Shown: positions 51,072 to 60,107 of the stretch, piece by piece
Numbering within the stretch: position 1 is the first letter of the stretch
Layout of the letters: each line of letters opens with the position of its first letter
DNA from: JALORV01 sp963791235
GTDB taxonomy: Bacteria > Pseudomonadota > Gammaproteobacteria > Burkholderiales > Burkholderiaceae_F
Assembly: GCA_963791235.1 (NCBI GenBank)
Contig: CAWBRW010000026.1
Coordinates: 185,532 to 249,531, forward strand
Reading direction: 5' to 3'
Length of the DNA: 64,000 nucleotides
Translations under genes and position numbers: made by a program
The notes under the pieces: model-generated
What the model saw: only the letters and a program-made list of their open reading frames with translations
What the model was told of the DNA's origin: nothing
Databases searched by the model: none

Positions 51072-52442
51072 GTGACCTCGATCCGCCGCTGGCTGCTGGC
51101 TGCTCTGCTCGCCGCACTGGCTTTCGCGGGCCTGGCCGCGGCCACTGCGACTTATCTATCGGCTCGAGACGAAGTCGACGCCCTGCTCGACGAGGAACTG
51201 CGGCAGGTTGCCCTGTCGTTGCGCGACCATGCCGTGCTCGACCTGCGTCGACTTGAAAGCGTCGCCGCCAACCCGGCGCAGCGTGTACTCGTGCAGATCT
51301 GGGACCCGGCGTTCGATCGGCCGTACGTATCGCGGCTCGTTGGAACGAGTCCGATGCAGCGCACCGACGAAGGCTTTGCGACCGTCCTGCACGATGATCG
51401 CCCGTGGCGCGTGTTCACGCTGTTTACCGGCCGGCAGCTGGTCCAGGTGGCCCAGCCTACCGCGCTGCGCACCGAGCTCGCGGCACGGACCGCGTGGAAG
51501 CTGCTGCTTCCTGTGCTGGTGTTGCTGCCGTTCCTCGGTCTGGCCGGTTGGTGGATTGTCGGCCGCGGACTGGCGCCACTGGGTCGCATTGCCGGCGCCG
51601 TAAAAGAGCGCAGCCCGACCGCGCTGACGGCCGTTCCGACAGTGGGCCTGCCGACCGAGATCCGGCCTCTGGCCGACGCACTGAATGACCTGCTCAGCCG
51701 GCTCGATCAATCGTTCTCACTACAACGCCGCTTTGCGGCGGACGCCGCGCACGAACTGCGAACACCGCTGACAGCGCTCACCCTTCAGGTGCAACTCGCG
51801 GAGCGCGCCCAAACTGACGAGGATCGCGCACGCGCCTTCGAGCGGCTGCGTCAGGGAATCCGGCGCGCCACGCGAATGGTGCAGCAGTTGCTGACGATGG
51901 CGCGTCTTGATCCGGATGCCGCGACCGCGACGCCGGCCACAATCGATGTCAGCAAGCTGGTCGCGTCGGTCGTCGAAGACGCGCGTCCGCTCGCTGCCGA
52001 GCGCGCCATTGTCCTGAATTGCGAAGGCGCCACGGACCCGGCGTGCGTCAGCGGCAGCGAGGACGCACTGCGCATCCTGTTCAACAACCTCGTCGACAAC
52101 GCACTGCGTTACACGCCCGCAGGCGGCCGCGTCATCACCGCGGTGTCACGCGATCAGGATGCCGTGCAGGTGATCGTCGAAGACACCGGGCCGGGCATCC
52201 CCGAGGAAGAACGCGAACGCGTATTCGATCGCTTCTATCGCGGCCGCAGCGCCGAGGCGACTGGCACCGGGCTAGGCTTGGCGATTGTTTCGCAAGTGGC
52301 GGAAATGCATCGGGGTGCCGTGATGCTCGAGGCGGCTGATCCGGGCTCGGGCGGCTTGCGAGTGCGGGTCCGGTTGCCGGCTGCGACGCCCGGCTCCGAG
52401 CCGCCGTCGGCCCAAGGGACCAGTGACCAAGCCTCGGCATGA
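51072..52442 (+). CDS. Sensor histidine kinase (QseC/PmrB-like)
   Basis: A 456-residue membrane kinase. The first transmembrane helix is residues 8-30, followed by a periplasmic loop of about 115 residues, and the second helix is 143-163. A HAMP-like linker follows, then the H-box with phospho-His227 (AADAAHELRTPLTAL), N-box FNNLVDNALRYTPAGG, G1 VEDTGPGIPEEERE and G2 GTGLGLAIVSQV. The start is GTG 51072, 43 bp after the response regulator, which it should phosphorylate. The C-terminal tail is a short disordered stretch. The signal is unknown; envelope stress is suggested by the protease gene downstream. Confidence 0.95.
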   Translation: MTSIRRWLLAALLAALAFAGLAAATATYLSARDEVDALLDEELRQVALSLRDHAVLDLRRLESVAANPAQRVLVQIWDPAFDRPYVSRLVGTSPMQRTDEGFATVLHDDRPWRVFTLFTGRQLVQVAQPTALRTELAARTAWKLLLPVLVLLPFLGLAGWWIVGRGLAPLGRIAGAVKERSPTALTAVPTVGLPTEIRPLADALNDLLSRLDQSFSLQRRFAADAAHELRTPLTALTLQVQLAERAQTDEDRARAFERLRQGIRRATRMVQQLLTMARLDPDAATATPATIDVSKLVASVVEDARPLAAERAIVLNCEGATDPACVSGSEDALRILFNNLVDNALRYTPAGGRVITAVSRDQDAVQVIVEDTGPGIPEEERERVFDRFYRGRSAEATGTGLGLAIVSQVAEMHRGAVMLEAADPGSGGLRVRVRLPAATPGSEPPSAQGTSDQASA

Positions 52443-52560
52443 TGCGAGCGCTTGCTCACACGCTTAGGCCTGTCTTCGTTGATCGGGCCAGGGCTGAATC
52501 GGATCGAATCCCGGTCCGGCCACCGTTTGAACGCTCATCCTGCCGACCAGCGGCGACGGT

Positions 52561-52577
52561 CTTAAGTCACGTTTAAG
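52561..52577. promoter_or_regulatory. Tandem TTAAG box 1
   Basis: CTTAAG-TCACG-TTTAAG: two hexamers with an 11-bp period, the PmrA/QseB-type architecture. It lies 118 bp after the kinase gene and about 70 bp before the intrinsic terminator at 52645, so it could drive a short transcript. Confidence 0.6.
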
Positions 52578-52589
52578 TCAGCCGTCCTA

Positions 52590-52671
52590 GCGTTCGCACT
52601 GTGACTCGACGGTGCATTCCGTCGGCGCTCACTCACTCGAATTCAAGCGCCGCTCTGCGGCGCTTTTTTTT
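52590..52671 (+). ncRNA. Candidate small RNA (about 80 nt) between TTAAG box 1 and the terminator
   Basis: A promoter-position TTAAG box (52561-52577) and a strong intrinsic terminator (52645-52671) bracket a stretch with no open reading frame of note. If transcription starts about 12-15 bp after the box, the product would be about 80 nt ending in the terminator hairpin and U-run, like an Hfq-type sRNA. The 5' end given here is an estimate. The alternative is that the hairpin simply ends the kinase transcript. Confidence 0.3.
52645..52671 (+). terminator. Intrinsic terminator
   Basis: A perfect 9-bp stem, AAGCGCCGC / GCGGCGCTT, with a TCT loop runs directly into eight T residues (52664-52671). 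It ends transcription entering from the two-component genes or from a promoter at TTAAG box 1, and insulates the protease gene. Confidence 0.88.
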
Positions 52672-52710
52672 GGCCCCGGGCCGCCGCACATGCCATTGGA
52701 GCGTGTCGCG

Positions 52711-52727
52711 ATTAAGTTCGGCTTAAG
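52711..52727. promoter_or_regulatory. Tandem TTAAG box 2
   Basis: ATTAAG-TTCGG-CTTAAG, again with an 11-bp period. It lies 114-130 bp upstream of the protease ATG, downstream of the terminator. Confidence 0.6.
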
Positions 52728-52780
52728 CCTCGCGGTCATCCACGCCGGAATTCACGCCGCCCATCCGACGAGTGCGGCGC

Positions 52781-52797
52781 CTTAAGCAGAAACTAAG
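52781..52797. promoter_or_regulatory. Tandem TTAAG box 3
   Basis: CTTAAG-CAGAA-ACTAAG with an 11-bp period. It lies 44-60 bp upstream of the protease ATG; TACACA at 52804-52809 is a possible -10 element six bases further on. This is the best candidate for direct activation of the protease gene by the upstream response regulator. Confidence 0.6.
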
Positions 52798-52840
52798 TTG
52801 CGGTACACACATTGGTCCCGTTCAACCACGGGAGCAATGC

Positions 52841-54295
52841 ATGAACAGCAGGTCACTGATCAAACCGACCCTCATCGCGACCGCCGTCGCCGCCGCCTTC
52901 TTCATCGGACAGCGTAGCCACGGCATCCCGGAAGCGACTGCGGCGGCCGCGGCTTCAGTGCCGCACGTCCAGGCGCCCGCGGCACGAATCACTCAGGCCC
53001 TGCCGGACTTCAGTTCACTGGTCGAGGCGCACGGCGCGACGGTTGTGAACATCGCCGTCACCAAGCGCGGCGCGATGACGTCGGCGCAGTTCGACGAGGA
53101 TGGCCCGATGGGCGAGATGTTGCGACGCTTCGGCGTGCCGACGCCCGACGGTGCGCCGCAGGGCCGTGAAGGCCGCGGAGTGGGCTCGGGCTTCATCGTC
53201 GGCTCCGACGGCGTCATCCTGACCAACGCGCACGTAGTCGAAGGCGCGAGCGAACTCACGGTGCGCCTGGCAGACGAGCGCGAGTTCAAGGGCAAGGTCG
53301 TCGGCACTGACCGACTGACCGATGTTGCGGTCGTGAAGATAGATGCGACGAATCTGCCGACCGTGAAGACCGGTGATCCATCGCAACTCAAGGTGGGCCA
53401 ATGGGTCGCGGCGATCGGCTCGCCGTTTGGGCTCGAGAACTCTGTGACCGCGGGGATTGTCTCCGCAAAGTCGCGTGCGCTGCCGCAGGAAACGCTGGTG
53501 CCGTTCATCCAGACCGATGTGGCGGTGAATCCGGGCAATTCCGGCGGGCCGCTTTTCAACATGGCCGGCGAAGTCGTGGGCATCAACTCGCAGATCTTTT
53601 CCACCAGCGGCGGCTACATGGGACTGTCGTTCGCGATCCCGATCGACCTGGCGCTCAAGGTCAAGGACGACCTCGTCGCGCACGGCAAGGTGACGCGCGG
53701 ACGCATCGGTGTCGGCATCCAGTCGGTCGACCCCTCCCTCGCCGAGACCTTCGGCCTCGACAAGGCACGCGGTGCGCTCGTCAGTCGTGTCGAGCCAGGG
53801 TCGCCGGCGGCGAGGGCGGGGCTGAAGGAGGGCGACGTCATCCTCGAGTTCAACGGCAAGCCGATCGCGAAGTCGAACGACCTGCCCGCCGCGGTCGCCC
53901 AGGTGGCGCCGGGCACCAAGGCACCGCTCAAGGTCTGGCGCGATCGTTCGGAGAAATCCATCGACGTCACGATCGGCGAACTTCCCAATGAACGCGTCGC
54001 GCAGGCACCGGCCGAGGCATCGAAGCCGCAGGGCAAACTCGGCGTCGCGGTGCGTCCGTTGTCGAACGAAGAAGCGCGAACTCTGCAGTCGGAGGGCGGT
54101 TTGCTGGTGCAGCAGGCCAAGGGTCCGGCTGCCAAGGCAGGATTGCGCGCCGGCGATGTCATCGTTGCAGTCAATGGCCAGCCGACACGCACGGTTGATG
54201 AATTGCGCAAGCAGGTCGGCGACGCGAAGGGCAAGCTTGCGGTGCTGATCGAGCGCGAGGGGCAGCGCGTGTTCGTGCCGGTCGAGCTTTCGTAG
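52841..54295 (+). CDS. Do-family periplasmic serine protease (DegP/DegQ-like)
   Basis: A 484-residue envelope protease and chaperone. N-terminal signal or anchor segment, residues 8-24. Trypsin-like domain with triad His131 (TNAHVV), Asp161 (LTDVAVVK) and Ser234 (GNSGGPLF). Two PDZ domains, about 285-370 (GRIGVGIQSV ... GLKEGDVILEFNG) and 395-484 (GKLGVAVRPL ... GLRAGDVIVAVNG). It degrades or refolds misfolded periplasmic proteins. The start is ATG 52841 with GGAG upstream. Three tandem TTAAG boxes upstream suggest control by the adjacent OmpR/QseC-type system and not only by a sigma-E-like factor. Confidence 0.95.
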   Translation: MNSRSLIKPTLIATAVAAAFFIGQRSHGIPEATAAAAASVPHVQAPAARITQALPDFSSLVEAHGATVVNIAVTKRGAMTSAQFDEDGPMGEMLRRFGVPTPDGAPQGREGRGVGSGFIVGSDGVILTNAHVVEGASELTVRLADEREFKGKVVGTDRLTDVAVVKIDATNLPTVKTGDPSQLKVGQWVAAIGSPFGLENSVTAGIVSAKSRALPQETLVPFIQTDVAVNPGNSGGPLFNMAGEVVGINSQIFSTSGGYMGLSFAIPIDLALKVKDDLVAHGKVTRGRIGVGIQSVDPSLAETFGLDKARGALVSRVEPGSPAARAGLKEGDVILEFNGKPIAKSNDLPAAVAQVAPGTKAPLKVWRDRSEKSIDVTIGELPNERVAQAPAEASKPQGKLGVAVRPLSNEEARTLQSEGGLLVQQAKGPAAKAGLRAGDVIVAVNGQPTRTVDELRKQVGDAKGKLAVLIEREGQRVFVPVELS

Positions 54296-54300
54296 CTTCG

Positions 54301-54337
54301 CTCGTGTGCGCGAGCCGCATGTGCCCGCGCACACGAG
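54301..54337. terminator. 12-bp inverted repeat after the protease gene
   Basis: Stems CTCGTGTGCGCG (54301-54312) and CGCGCACACGAG (54326-54337) are exact reverse complements around a 13-nt loop. It lies between the protease stop and the convergent small gene ending at 54350. No T-run follows, so it is a structural or Rho-linked end signal, possibly bidirectional. Confidence 0.55.
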
Positions 54338-54349
54338 GAACGCGATCCG

Positions 54350-54808
54350 CTAGTTCGTTGGCTTCCAGCCCGGCGAATGTGCGAGGCGGCTACCGACCCG
54401 CTCCGTGCAACTGCAGCACGGAAAGGGCGGAGGAGGGCAGATGTTCATGCAAGTGCACTGGGCCGACTCGCCGATGGAAAACGAGTGTTCGCCGCGCGCC
54501 AGTGGCGGGCGAGAAAGCGCTCGGCCGATAGCCTGTTCCGGCGACTGCGGGCGCTCGGCATCGCCTTCGATGATGATGCGGTCCAGTTCGACCGTGGCGC
54601 GATCGACTCGTCGCGACTCGATGCGCCGCGCTGCCTCCAGCTTTGACCGATCGTTTACAGCCGGGTCCGGCTTGTCGCACTTGACGATGACGACCGAGCC
54701 GCAGTCGGGCGGTCGCAGCGGCGGAACGGCTGTCGCTTGAGCGCGACTGCCAGACGCATGTATGACGCCAGCGGCGAGCACCGCGACCACTAGCCACGCC
54801 CTCCTCAT
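54350..54808 (-). CDS. Secreted Cys-rich protein of unknown function
   Basis: A 152-residue exported protein. Signal peptide, residues 1-23 (AWLVVAVLAAGVIHASGSRA). A charged central region (about 50-90, many Arg/Asp/Glu) follows, and then a Cys/Pro-rich tail CTCMNICPPPPFPCCSCTE with six cysteines, which could form disulphides or bind metal. It overlaps the upstream HMCES/YedK-like gene by 4 bp (ATGA), so it is translated from the same message. I do not recognise a family. The coding call rests on the signal peptide and the coupling. Confidence 0.6.
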   Translation of the reverse strand: MRRAWLVVAVLAAGVIHASGSRAQATAVPPLRPPDCGSVVIVKCDKPDPAVNDRSKLEAARRIESRRVDRATVELDRIIIEGDAERPQSPEQAIGRALSRPPLARGEHSFSIGESAQCTCMNICPPPPFPCCSCTERVGSRLAHSPGWKPTN

Positions 54809-55419
54809 GCCGGCTCGATCAGGATGGCGTCGTCCGGGTACGGCGCGAGCAGGTCCCGCGAGTCAGCACTGCTGTCGAGCCATCGTGCGTAATCCGAAGC
54901 ACCGATGATTACCGGCATGCGATCGTGCACCGGTGCCAGTACCGTGTTCGCCTCCGTGGTGATGATCGTGTAGGTCTCGACACCGTGCTGCGTCGCCGGG
55001 TCGCGCCACCACTCCCACAGGCCCGCCACCGCAAACAGCGGTTCGTCCTTGAGGCGGATGCGCCACTTCGTCTTGTGACCCTTCTCGCCGCTCCATTCGA
55101 AGAACGCATTGAGCGGCACCAGGCAATGCCGCTTTGCGTAGGCGCCGCGGAACGCCGGCGTCGTCGCGATGCCTTCCGCGCGCGCGTTGATGCAGCGGTT
55201 GCCGAACTTCAATTCCTTCGCCCACGACGGCACGAGTCCCCAGCGCGCCACCACGCATTCGCGCTCGCCCGCACTCTCCTGTCCACGCGCCAGCCGAACA
55301 ATCGGTTTCATCTCGGTCGGCCGCACATCCGGGCTCGCGATGAAGTCCGGCACGCCGGGCACCCGGAAGTGCGCCTTGATCGCCGCGGGGTTCTGCGAGA
55401 GATCGTAGCGACCACACAT
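54805..55419 (-). CDS. SOS response-associated peptidase / abasic-site processing protein (HMCES/YedK family)
   Basis: A 204-residue SRAP-domain protein that forms a covalent DNA-protein cross-link with abasic sites in single-stranded DNA. The catalytic Cys2 is exposed after Met removal (MCGRYDLSQNP). Other active-site residues are Asn in CINARAEGI, Glu in LNAFFEWSGE and His in APVHDRMPVI. Length and motif order are canonical. No LexA box was recognised upstream. It is coupled to the small secreted protein gene that follows, an odd partner for a DNA-protecting enzyme. Confidence 0.95.
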   Translation of the reverse strand: MCGRYDLSQNPAAIKAHFRVPGVPDFIASPDVRPTEMKPIVRLARGQESAGERECVVARWGLVPSWAKELKFGNRCINARAEGIATTPAFRGAYAKRHCLVPLNAFFEWSGEKGHKTKWRIRLKDEPLFAVAGLWEWWRDPATQHGVETYTIITTEANTVLAPVHDRMPVIIGASDYARWLDSSADSRDLLAPYPDDAILIEPA

Positions 55420-55440
55420 CTCGCGAGATCCGGAAGGCCG

Positions 55441-56361
55441 CTAGCTGCAGCGCTCGTAGACAAGGTGCGCGAGCGCCACGTCCTCGAGCCCGATCCCTAC
55501 CGACTTGTAGACGACGATGTCGCCGGAGCGCCGATCGTAGGTCGTGCCCCTGACCAGCAGTTTGCCGAGTTCGGTCACGCGCGTCGGATCGATGACGCCT
55601 GACGCTGCGCGTACGAACTCGCCGGCCTCCGCCTGTGCCGCCGGCAGCCACTCGACGACGATCAGTTCGGCGCGTGTCAGCAGCGCATCGTCGAGTTCAC
55701 GCGCGGCGGGCTTGCTCGAACCCACCGCGGCAACGAATGCACCGCGTTTGACCAGCGCCCCGTCGAACAATGGCTCGGTCGCGCGCGTTGCCGTGACGAT
55801 CACATCGGCCTCGCGCGCCGCCGTTGGAGCATCAACCGCGCTCGCTGCGACACCGAATTCGGTCTGCACCCAGTCCGCGAATTCGGGCGCAGTGGCACGG
55901 CCCACAACGAGGACGCGTGCGAATGGATGTGTCAGCAGCAGCGCCTCGGCATGCGCGCGCGCCTGCACTCCGGTGCCGAAGAGGGCCAGCGTTCGCGCTT
56001 CGCGCGGCGCAAGCCGCCCGGCGGCGACCGCGGTCGCCGCAGCCGTGCGAAAGCGCGTGATCTCATTCGCCTCGATCGCCGCCAGCGGCTTGCCGGTGAC
56101 TGATGAAAACAGCACGATGACGAAACTGAATCGCCCGCCGATGGTGGAGTAGACCTTCGCGCCGAGCACGCCGGCCGCCGGCAGTGACGCACCCATCATC
56201 GACACTGCCGCCGACTGCTGACGGTGCTCTGCCGTCGCGCGCACACGTGGCGCGACTGCACCCGCGCCGTTGCCGAACTGCTCGAACGCCGCGGCCATCG
56301 CATCGATGGCCTCGCGCATCGTGATGACGTCGGAGACGTCGGCGTCACTGATCAGTCGCAT
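55441..56361 (-). CDS. Ornithine cyclodeaminase/mu-crystallin family protein
   Basis: A 306-residue NAD(P)-dependent enzyme. The family N-terminal lobe has GAKVYSTIGGRFSFVIVLFS. A Rossmann domain follows (ALFGTGVQARAHAEALLL at about residues 128-145, VIVTATRATEPLFDG). The family includes ornithine cyclodeaminases, ketimine and pyrroline reductases and alanine dehydrogenases. The exact activity is not readable; the residues that bind ornithine's side chain are not obvious. It is the last gene of the aminotransferase-TRAP operon, 15 bp after the permease, so it probably reduces or cyclises the amino compound imported. Confidence 0.9.
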   Translation of the reverse strand: MRLISDADVSDVITMREAIDAMAAAFEQFGNGAGAVAPRVRATAEHRQQSAAVSMMGASLPAAGVLGAKVYSTIGGRFSFVIVLFSSVTGKPLAAIEANEITRFRTAAATAVAAGRLAPREARTLALFGTGVQARAHAEALLLTHPFARVLVVGRATAPEFADWVQTEFGVAASAVDAPTAAREADVIVTATRATEPLFDGALVKRGAFVAAVGSSKPAARELDDALLTRAELIVVEWLPAAQAEAGEFVRAASGVIDPTRVTELGKLLVRGTTYDRRSGDIVVYKSVGIGLEDVALAHLVYERCS

Positions 56362-56376
56362 GGCTGCCTTCCGCTC

Positions 56377-59046
56377 TCAAGCCGCCACCGGCGACGCGCG
56401 CCGCATGCGCAGGCCCTGCATCAGCCAGACCAGCACGATGATCACGAGCCCAGGAATGTAGAACCAGTGCGCATTGATGCGGTCCGTCGGCACCTTGACG
56501 CCGACGATCTCGAAGCCCTGCTCGATGCGCGCCTTGGCGGCCGTGCTGCCGAAGCGAACCGTGCTTACCTGCAGCATCTCGCCCATGCCGGAGATCGACA
56601 CGCCCGCATCCGTGAGGCGCTTGCGGGCGTCGGTCGTCGCGTTGCCCGACGTGCCCTTCGGCCCCAGCAACTGCAGTCCGACGGTCTTGCGGGTGTCTTC
56701 GCCCTCGAGTGACTGGCCCTTGATCAGGAACACCAGCCGGTCGCCCGGCTCGAGCGCCGCAGCCACTTCGTAGAACTTGGACGCCGGCGCGTCGGTATAT
56801 TCGGGCGCTATCCGGTCGGCGAACCAGTCCGGACGGAACAGGAAGAACGTGGCGATCAGCAGCAGCACGACCTCCCACCAGCGGCACTTGATACGGAACC
56901 AGACCATCGTCGCCGCGGCGAAGGCCAGCGACGCGATGGTCGATGCGAAGGCGACCAGCAGCGCTTCGCCCCAGCCATGCACGTCGATCAGCAACAGTGC
57001 AGGATTGAAGATCCAGATGAACGGCAGCACAACGGTGCGCACCGCATAGACCGAACCCTGGATGCCGACCTGAATCGGGTCCTCCTTGGCAATCGCCGCG
57101 CCGGCGAAGGTTGCGAGACCGACCGGTGGCGTGATGTCGCCCATGATCCCGTAGTAGAAGACGAAGAGGTGCACGGCGATCAGCGGGATCACGAGTCCGG
57201 ACTGGGCACCGAGTTCGACGATGACCGGCGCCATCAGCGTGGCCACGAGGATGTAGTTGGCGGTGGTCGGCACGCCCATGCCGAGGACCAGGCAGACGAA
57301 CGCGGTGAACAGCAGCATCGCCATGATGTTGCCCTGGGACACGAACTCGACGAAGTCAGTCATGCGCAGGCCCAGACCCGTCAAGGTGATTGCACCGACG
57401 ATGATGCCGGCGCAGCCCGTCGCGACGGCGATGCCGATCATGTTGCGAGCACCGTCGTCGCAGCCGTTGATGACCTCCTTGAGTCCGATAGTGAACTGAC
57501 GGCCGAGGTCGCGCTGCTTGCGGAAGAACGCGATCAGCGGTCGCTGCGTCACCATGAGCACGATCTGCGTGGTCACGCCCCAGAAAGCCGACAGTCCGGG
57601 CGACAGTTCCTCGACCATCAGGCACCAGATCAGCACGCCGATCGGGATCAGGAAATGCAGGCCCGCCTTCACCGTCGGCCACGTGGGCGGAAGGATCGGA
57701 TTCTTGACGTCGATCTCGGTCGGCAGATCCGGCTGCTTCGCCGCCACCCACACGCTGTAGACGTAGAGCGCGCCGAGCAGCACGCTGAGAATCACCGGCG
57801 CCGCGGCTCCGAACGCCGCCTGGGCGCCCAGCGCGACGTAATAGATGACGCCGAAGACGACGGCGCTACCGCTCAGGCCGAGGAGCCAGGACGTCACACG
57901 GTTGCCCATCGTGCGGTCGCGCTCACGTGCGGTCGCAGCCAGGCCGAGCTTCAACGCCTCGAGATGCACGATGTAGAAGAGCGCGATGTAGCTGATGATC
58001 GCCGGAATGAAGGCGTGCTTGACGATGTCCGAGTAAGGAATGCCGACGTATTCGACCATCAGGAACGCGGCCGCCCCCATCACCGGCGGCATGATCTGGC
58101 CGTTGACCGACGATGAGGTCTCGATCGCCGCCGCCTTCACGCCACCGTAACCGGCGCGCTTCATCAGCGGAATCGTGAAAATGCCACCGGACACGACGTT
58201 GCTGACCGACGAGCCGGAGATCAGGCCGTTCAACGCCGACGAAACAACGGCCACCTTGGCCGGCCCGCCGCGCAGGTGACCCAGCAGCGCGAAGCTCACC
58301 TGCATCATGTAGTTGCCACCGCCGGCGCGATCGAGCAGCGTGCCGAACAGCACGAAGACGAAGATGAAGCTCACCGACACACCGAGCGCAATGCCAAACA
58401 CGCCCTCGGTCACCATCCACATGTGCGAGACCACGCGCGGCACCGAGGCGCCTTTATGCGCGATGACGTCCGGCAGCATCGGACCGGCCATCACATAGCC
58501 GAGGAACAGGACCGCCAGAATCGCCATCGGCAGGCCAACCGCCCGACGCGTAGCCTCGAGCAGCAACAGTACGCCGACGATGCCGACCACGACATCGAGC
58601 CCGGTCGGGTTGCCCGGTCGCAGTGACAGTTCCTTGTAGAAGACGATCAGGTAAAGCGCCGTCGCCGCGCCGACGATGGCGAACAGCCAGTCCTGCCAAG
58701 GGACGTAATCGCGCGGCGAACGCTTGAATGCCGGAAACGCCAGGAAAGCGAGGAACAGGCCGAGCGCGAGGTGTATCGAGCGCGCTTCCGTGTCGTTGAA
58801 CAGGCCGAACCGGAACCCCGAGGGCAGCGAGAAGGGAATGGGTGACGCGTACCACATCTGGAACGCCACCCACAACAGCCCGACCACCAGCATCACCTTG
58901 CCGGCGAAACCTGCGGTCGAGCGCCCGCCGAAGTCCGTGTCCTTGACCAGCTGGAGGACGTCGGTTTCGCCGAGCTGCATCTCGGCGGTCGGACCCAGTT
59001 CCTCCTCGAGCTTTACGAGTTCCTGTTCGAGCTTCTTCTTGTCCAC
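56377..59046 (-). CDS. TRAP transporter fused permease (TAXI type, DctQM fusion)
   Basis: An 889-residue polytopic inner-membrane protein that fuses the small (DctQ-like) and large (DctM-like) TRAP subunits, as is usual for TAXI systems. About 18 helices are present. Typical segments are GHLRGGPAKVAVVSSALNGL, GSSVSNVVSGG, MPPVMGAAAFLM and GMGVPTTANYILVATLMAP. A C-terminal soluble region of about 100 residues, followed by a final helix, is an addition to the core. The start is GTG 59046, fixed by GGGAGG upstream. It works with the TAXI binding protein encoded next. Confidence 0.95.
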   Translation of the reverse strand: MDKKKLEQELVKLEEELGPTAEMQLGETDVLQLVKDTDFGGRSTAGFAGKVMLVVGLLWVAFQMWYASPIPFSLPSGFRFGLFNDTEARSIHLALGLFLAFLAFPAFKRSPRDYVPWQDWLFAIVGAATALYLIVFYKELSLRPGNPTGLDVVVGIVGVLLLLEATRRAVGLPMAILAVLFLGYVMAGPMLPDVIAHKGASVPRVVSHMWMVTEGVFGIALGVSVSFIFVFVLFGTLLDRAGGGNYMMQVSFALLGHLRGGPAKVAVVSSALNGLISGSSVSNVVSGGIFTIPLMKRAGYGGVKAAAIETSSSVNGQIMPPVMGAAAFLMVEYVGIPYSDIVKHAFIPAIISYIALFYIVHLEALKLGLAATARERDRTMGNRVTSWLLGLSGSAVVFGVIYYVALGAQAAFGAAAPVILSVLLGALYVYSVWVAAKQPDLPTEIDVKNPILPPTWPTVKAGLHFLIPIGVLIWCLMVEELSPGLSAFWGVTTQIVLMVTQRPLIAFFRKQRDLGRQFTIGLKEVINGCDDGARNMIGIAVATGCAGIIVGAITLTGLGLRMTDFVEFVSQGNIMAMLLFTAFVCLVLGMGVPTTANYILVATLMAPVIVELGAQSGLVIPLIAVHLFVFYYGIMGDITPPVGLATFAGAAIAKEDPIQVGIQGSVYAVRTVVLPFIWIFNPALLLIDVHGWGEALLVAFASTIASLAFAAATMVWFRIKCRWWEVVLLLIATFFLFRPDWFADRIAPEYTDAPASKFYEVAAALEPGDRLVFLIKGQSLEGEDTRKTVGLQLLGPKGTSGNATTDARKRLTDAGVSISGMGEMLQVSTVRFGSTAAKARIEQGFEIVGVKVPTDRINAHWFYIPGLVIIVLVWLMQGLRMRRASPVAA

Positions 59047-59117
59047 GCTTCCTCCCAGAAACACGACGGGCGGCCGCAGCCGCCCGTTCAACTCTACGCG
59101 CAGTTCTCCGCGCGTGG

Positions 59118-60107
59118 CTACTTGATCCAGCCCTTCTCCTTGTAGTAGCGCACTGCGCCCTCATGCAGCGGCGCGGACAGTCCATTTTTGATCATGTCCT
59201 CGGGTTTCAGGTTGGCCAGTGCGGGGTGCAGCTTCTTGAACTCGTCGAGGTTGTCGAACACGGTCTTGACGACGACGTAGACCACATCCGCGGGCACCTT
59301 GGCCGAGCTGACGATCGTCGCCTGCACGCCGTAGGTAGTCGTCGGATTCGGGTTGTTCGGGTACATGCCGCCCGGAATCGTCGCCATGGCGTAGTACGGC
59401 TTGTCCTTGACCAGTTTGTCGACGGCCGGGCCGGTCAGCGACACGAGCTTCGCGCCGCAGATCGTGGTCGGGTCCTGGATGTTGGCGGACGGGTGTCCGA
59501 CGGCATAAAAGAAGCCGTCGATCTTGCCGTCGCACAGCGCCGGGCCGTGCTCGTCCGGACGCAGTTCGGAGGCCAGGCCGAAGTCACTCATCTTCCAGCC
59601 CATCGCCGCCAGCAGCTCGTTCATCGACGCCAGCGTGCCCGAGCCCGGATTGCCGACATTGAAGCGCTTGCCCTTGAAGTCCTCGAACTTGGTGATGTTC
59701 GCTTCCTTGCGCGCCACCACGGTGAAGGGCTCCGGATGCAGCGCGAACACCGCGCGCAGGTCGCCCATCGCGCCATCCTTCTGGAACTGGCCCTGGCCCT
59801 TGGTTGCGTTGAACTGCACGTCGGACTGCGCCACGCCGAACTCGATCTCGTTCGACTTCAGCAGATTGACGTTGGCCACCGAGCCGCCGGTCGACTCGAC
59901 CGAGCAGCGCAGGCCGTGCTTGGCACGGTCACGGTTTACGAGGCGGCAGATGGCGCCACCGGCCGGGTAGTACACGCCGGTGACGCCGCCGGTGCCGATC
60001 GTAATGAAGCGCTGCGACTGCTGCGCGTTCACGCTTTGCGGCGCGGAGGCGAAGGCGACGAACGCCGACGCGAATGCCGCCGCGCACATGGAAATCTTGA
60101 AGTTCAT
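59118..60107 (-). CDS. TAXI family TRAP transporter solute-binding protein
   Basis: A 329-residue periplasmic binding protein. Signal peptide, residues 1-28. TAXI hallmarks are FITIGTGGVTGVYYPAGGAI at the mature N-terminus, ESTGGSVANVNLLKSNEIEF and FKGKRFNVGNPGSGT. Two lobes are implied by the length. TAXI proteins bind glutamate, glutamine or related dicarboxylates and keto acids; the actual ligand is unknown. It is upstream of its permease (71 bp) and downstream of the aminotransferase, so it probably delivers an amino or keto compound to the pathway encoded around it. Confidence 0.95.
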   Translation of the reverse strand: MNFKISMCAAAFASAFVAFASAPQSVNAQQSQRFITIGTGGVTGVYYPAGGAICRLVNRDRAKHGLRCSVESTGGSVANVNLLKSNEIEFGVAQSDVQFNATKGQGQFQKDGAMGDLRAVFALHPEPFTVVARKEANITKFEDFKGKRFNVGNPGSGTLASMNELLAAMGWKMSDFGLASELRPDEHGPALCDGKIDGFFYAVGHPSANIQDPTTICGAKLVSLTGPAVDKLVKDKPYYAMATIPGGMYPNNPNPTTTYGVQATIVSSAKVPADVVYVVVKTVFDNLDEFKKLHPALANLKPEDMIKNGLSAPLHEGAVRYYKEKGWIK

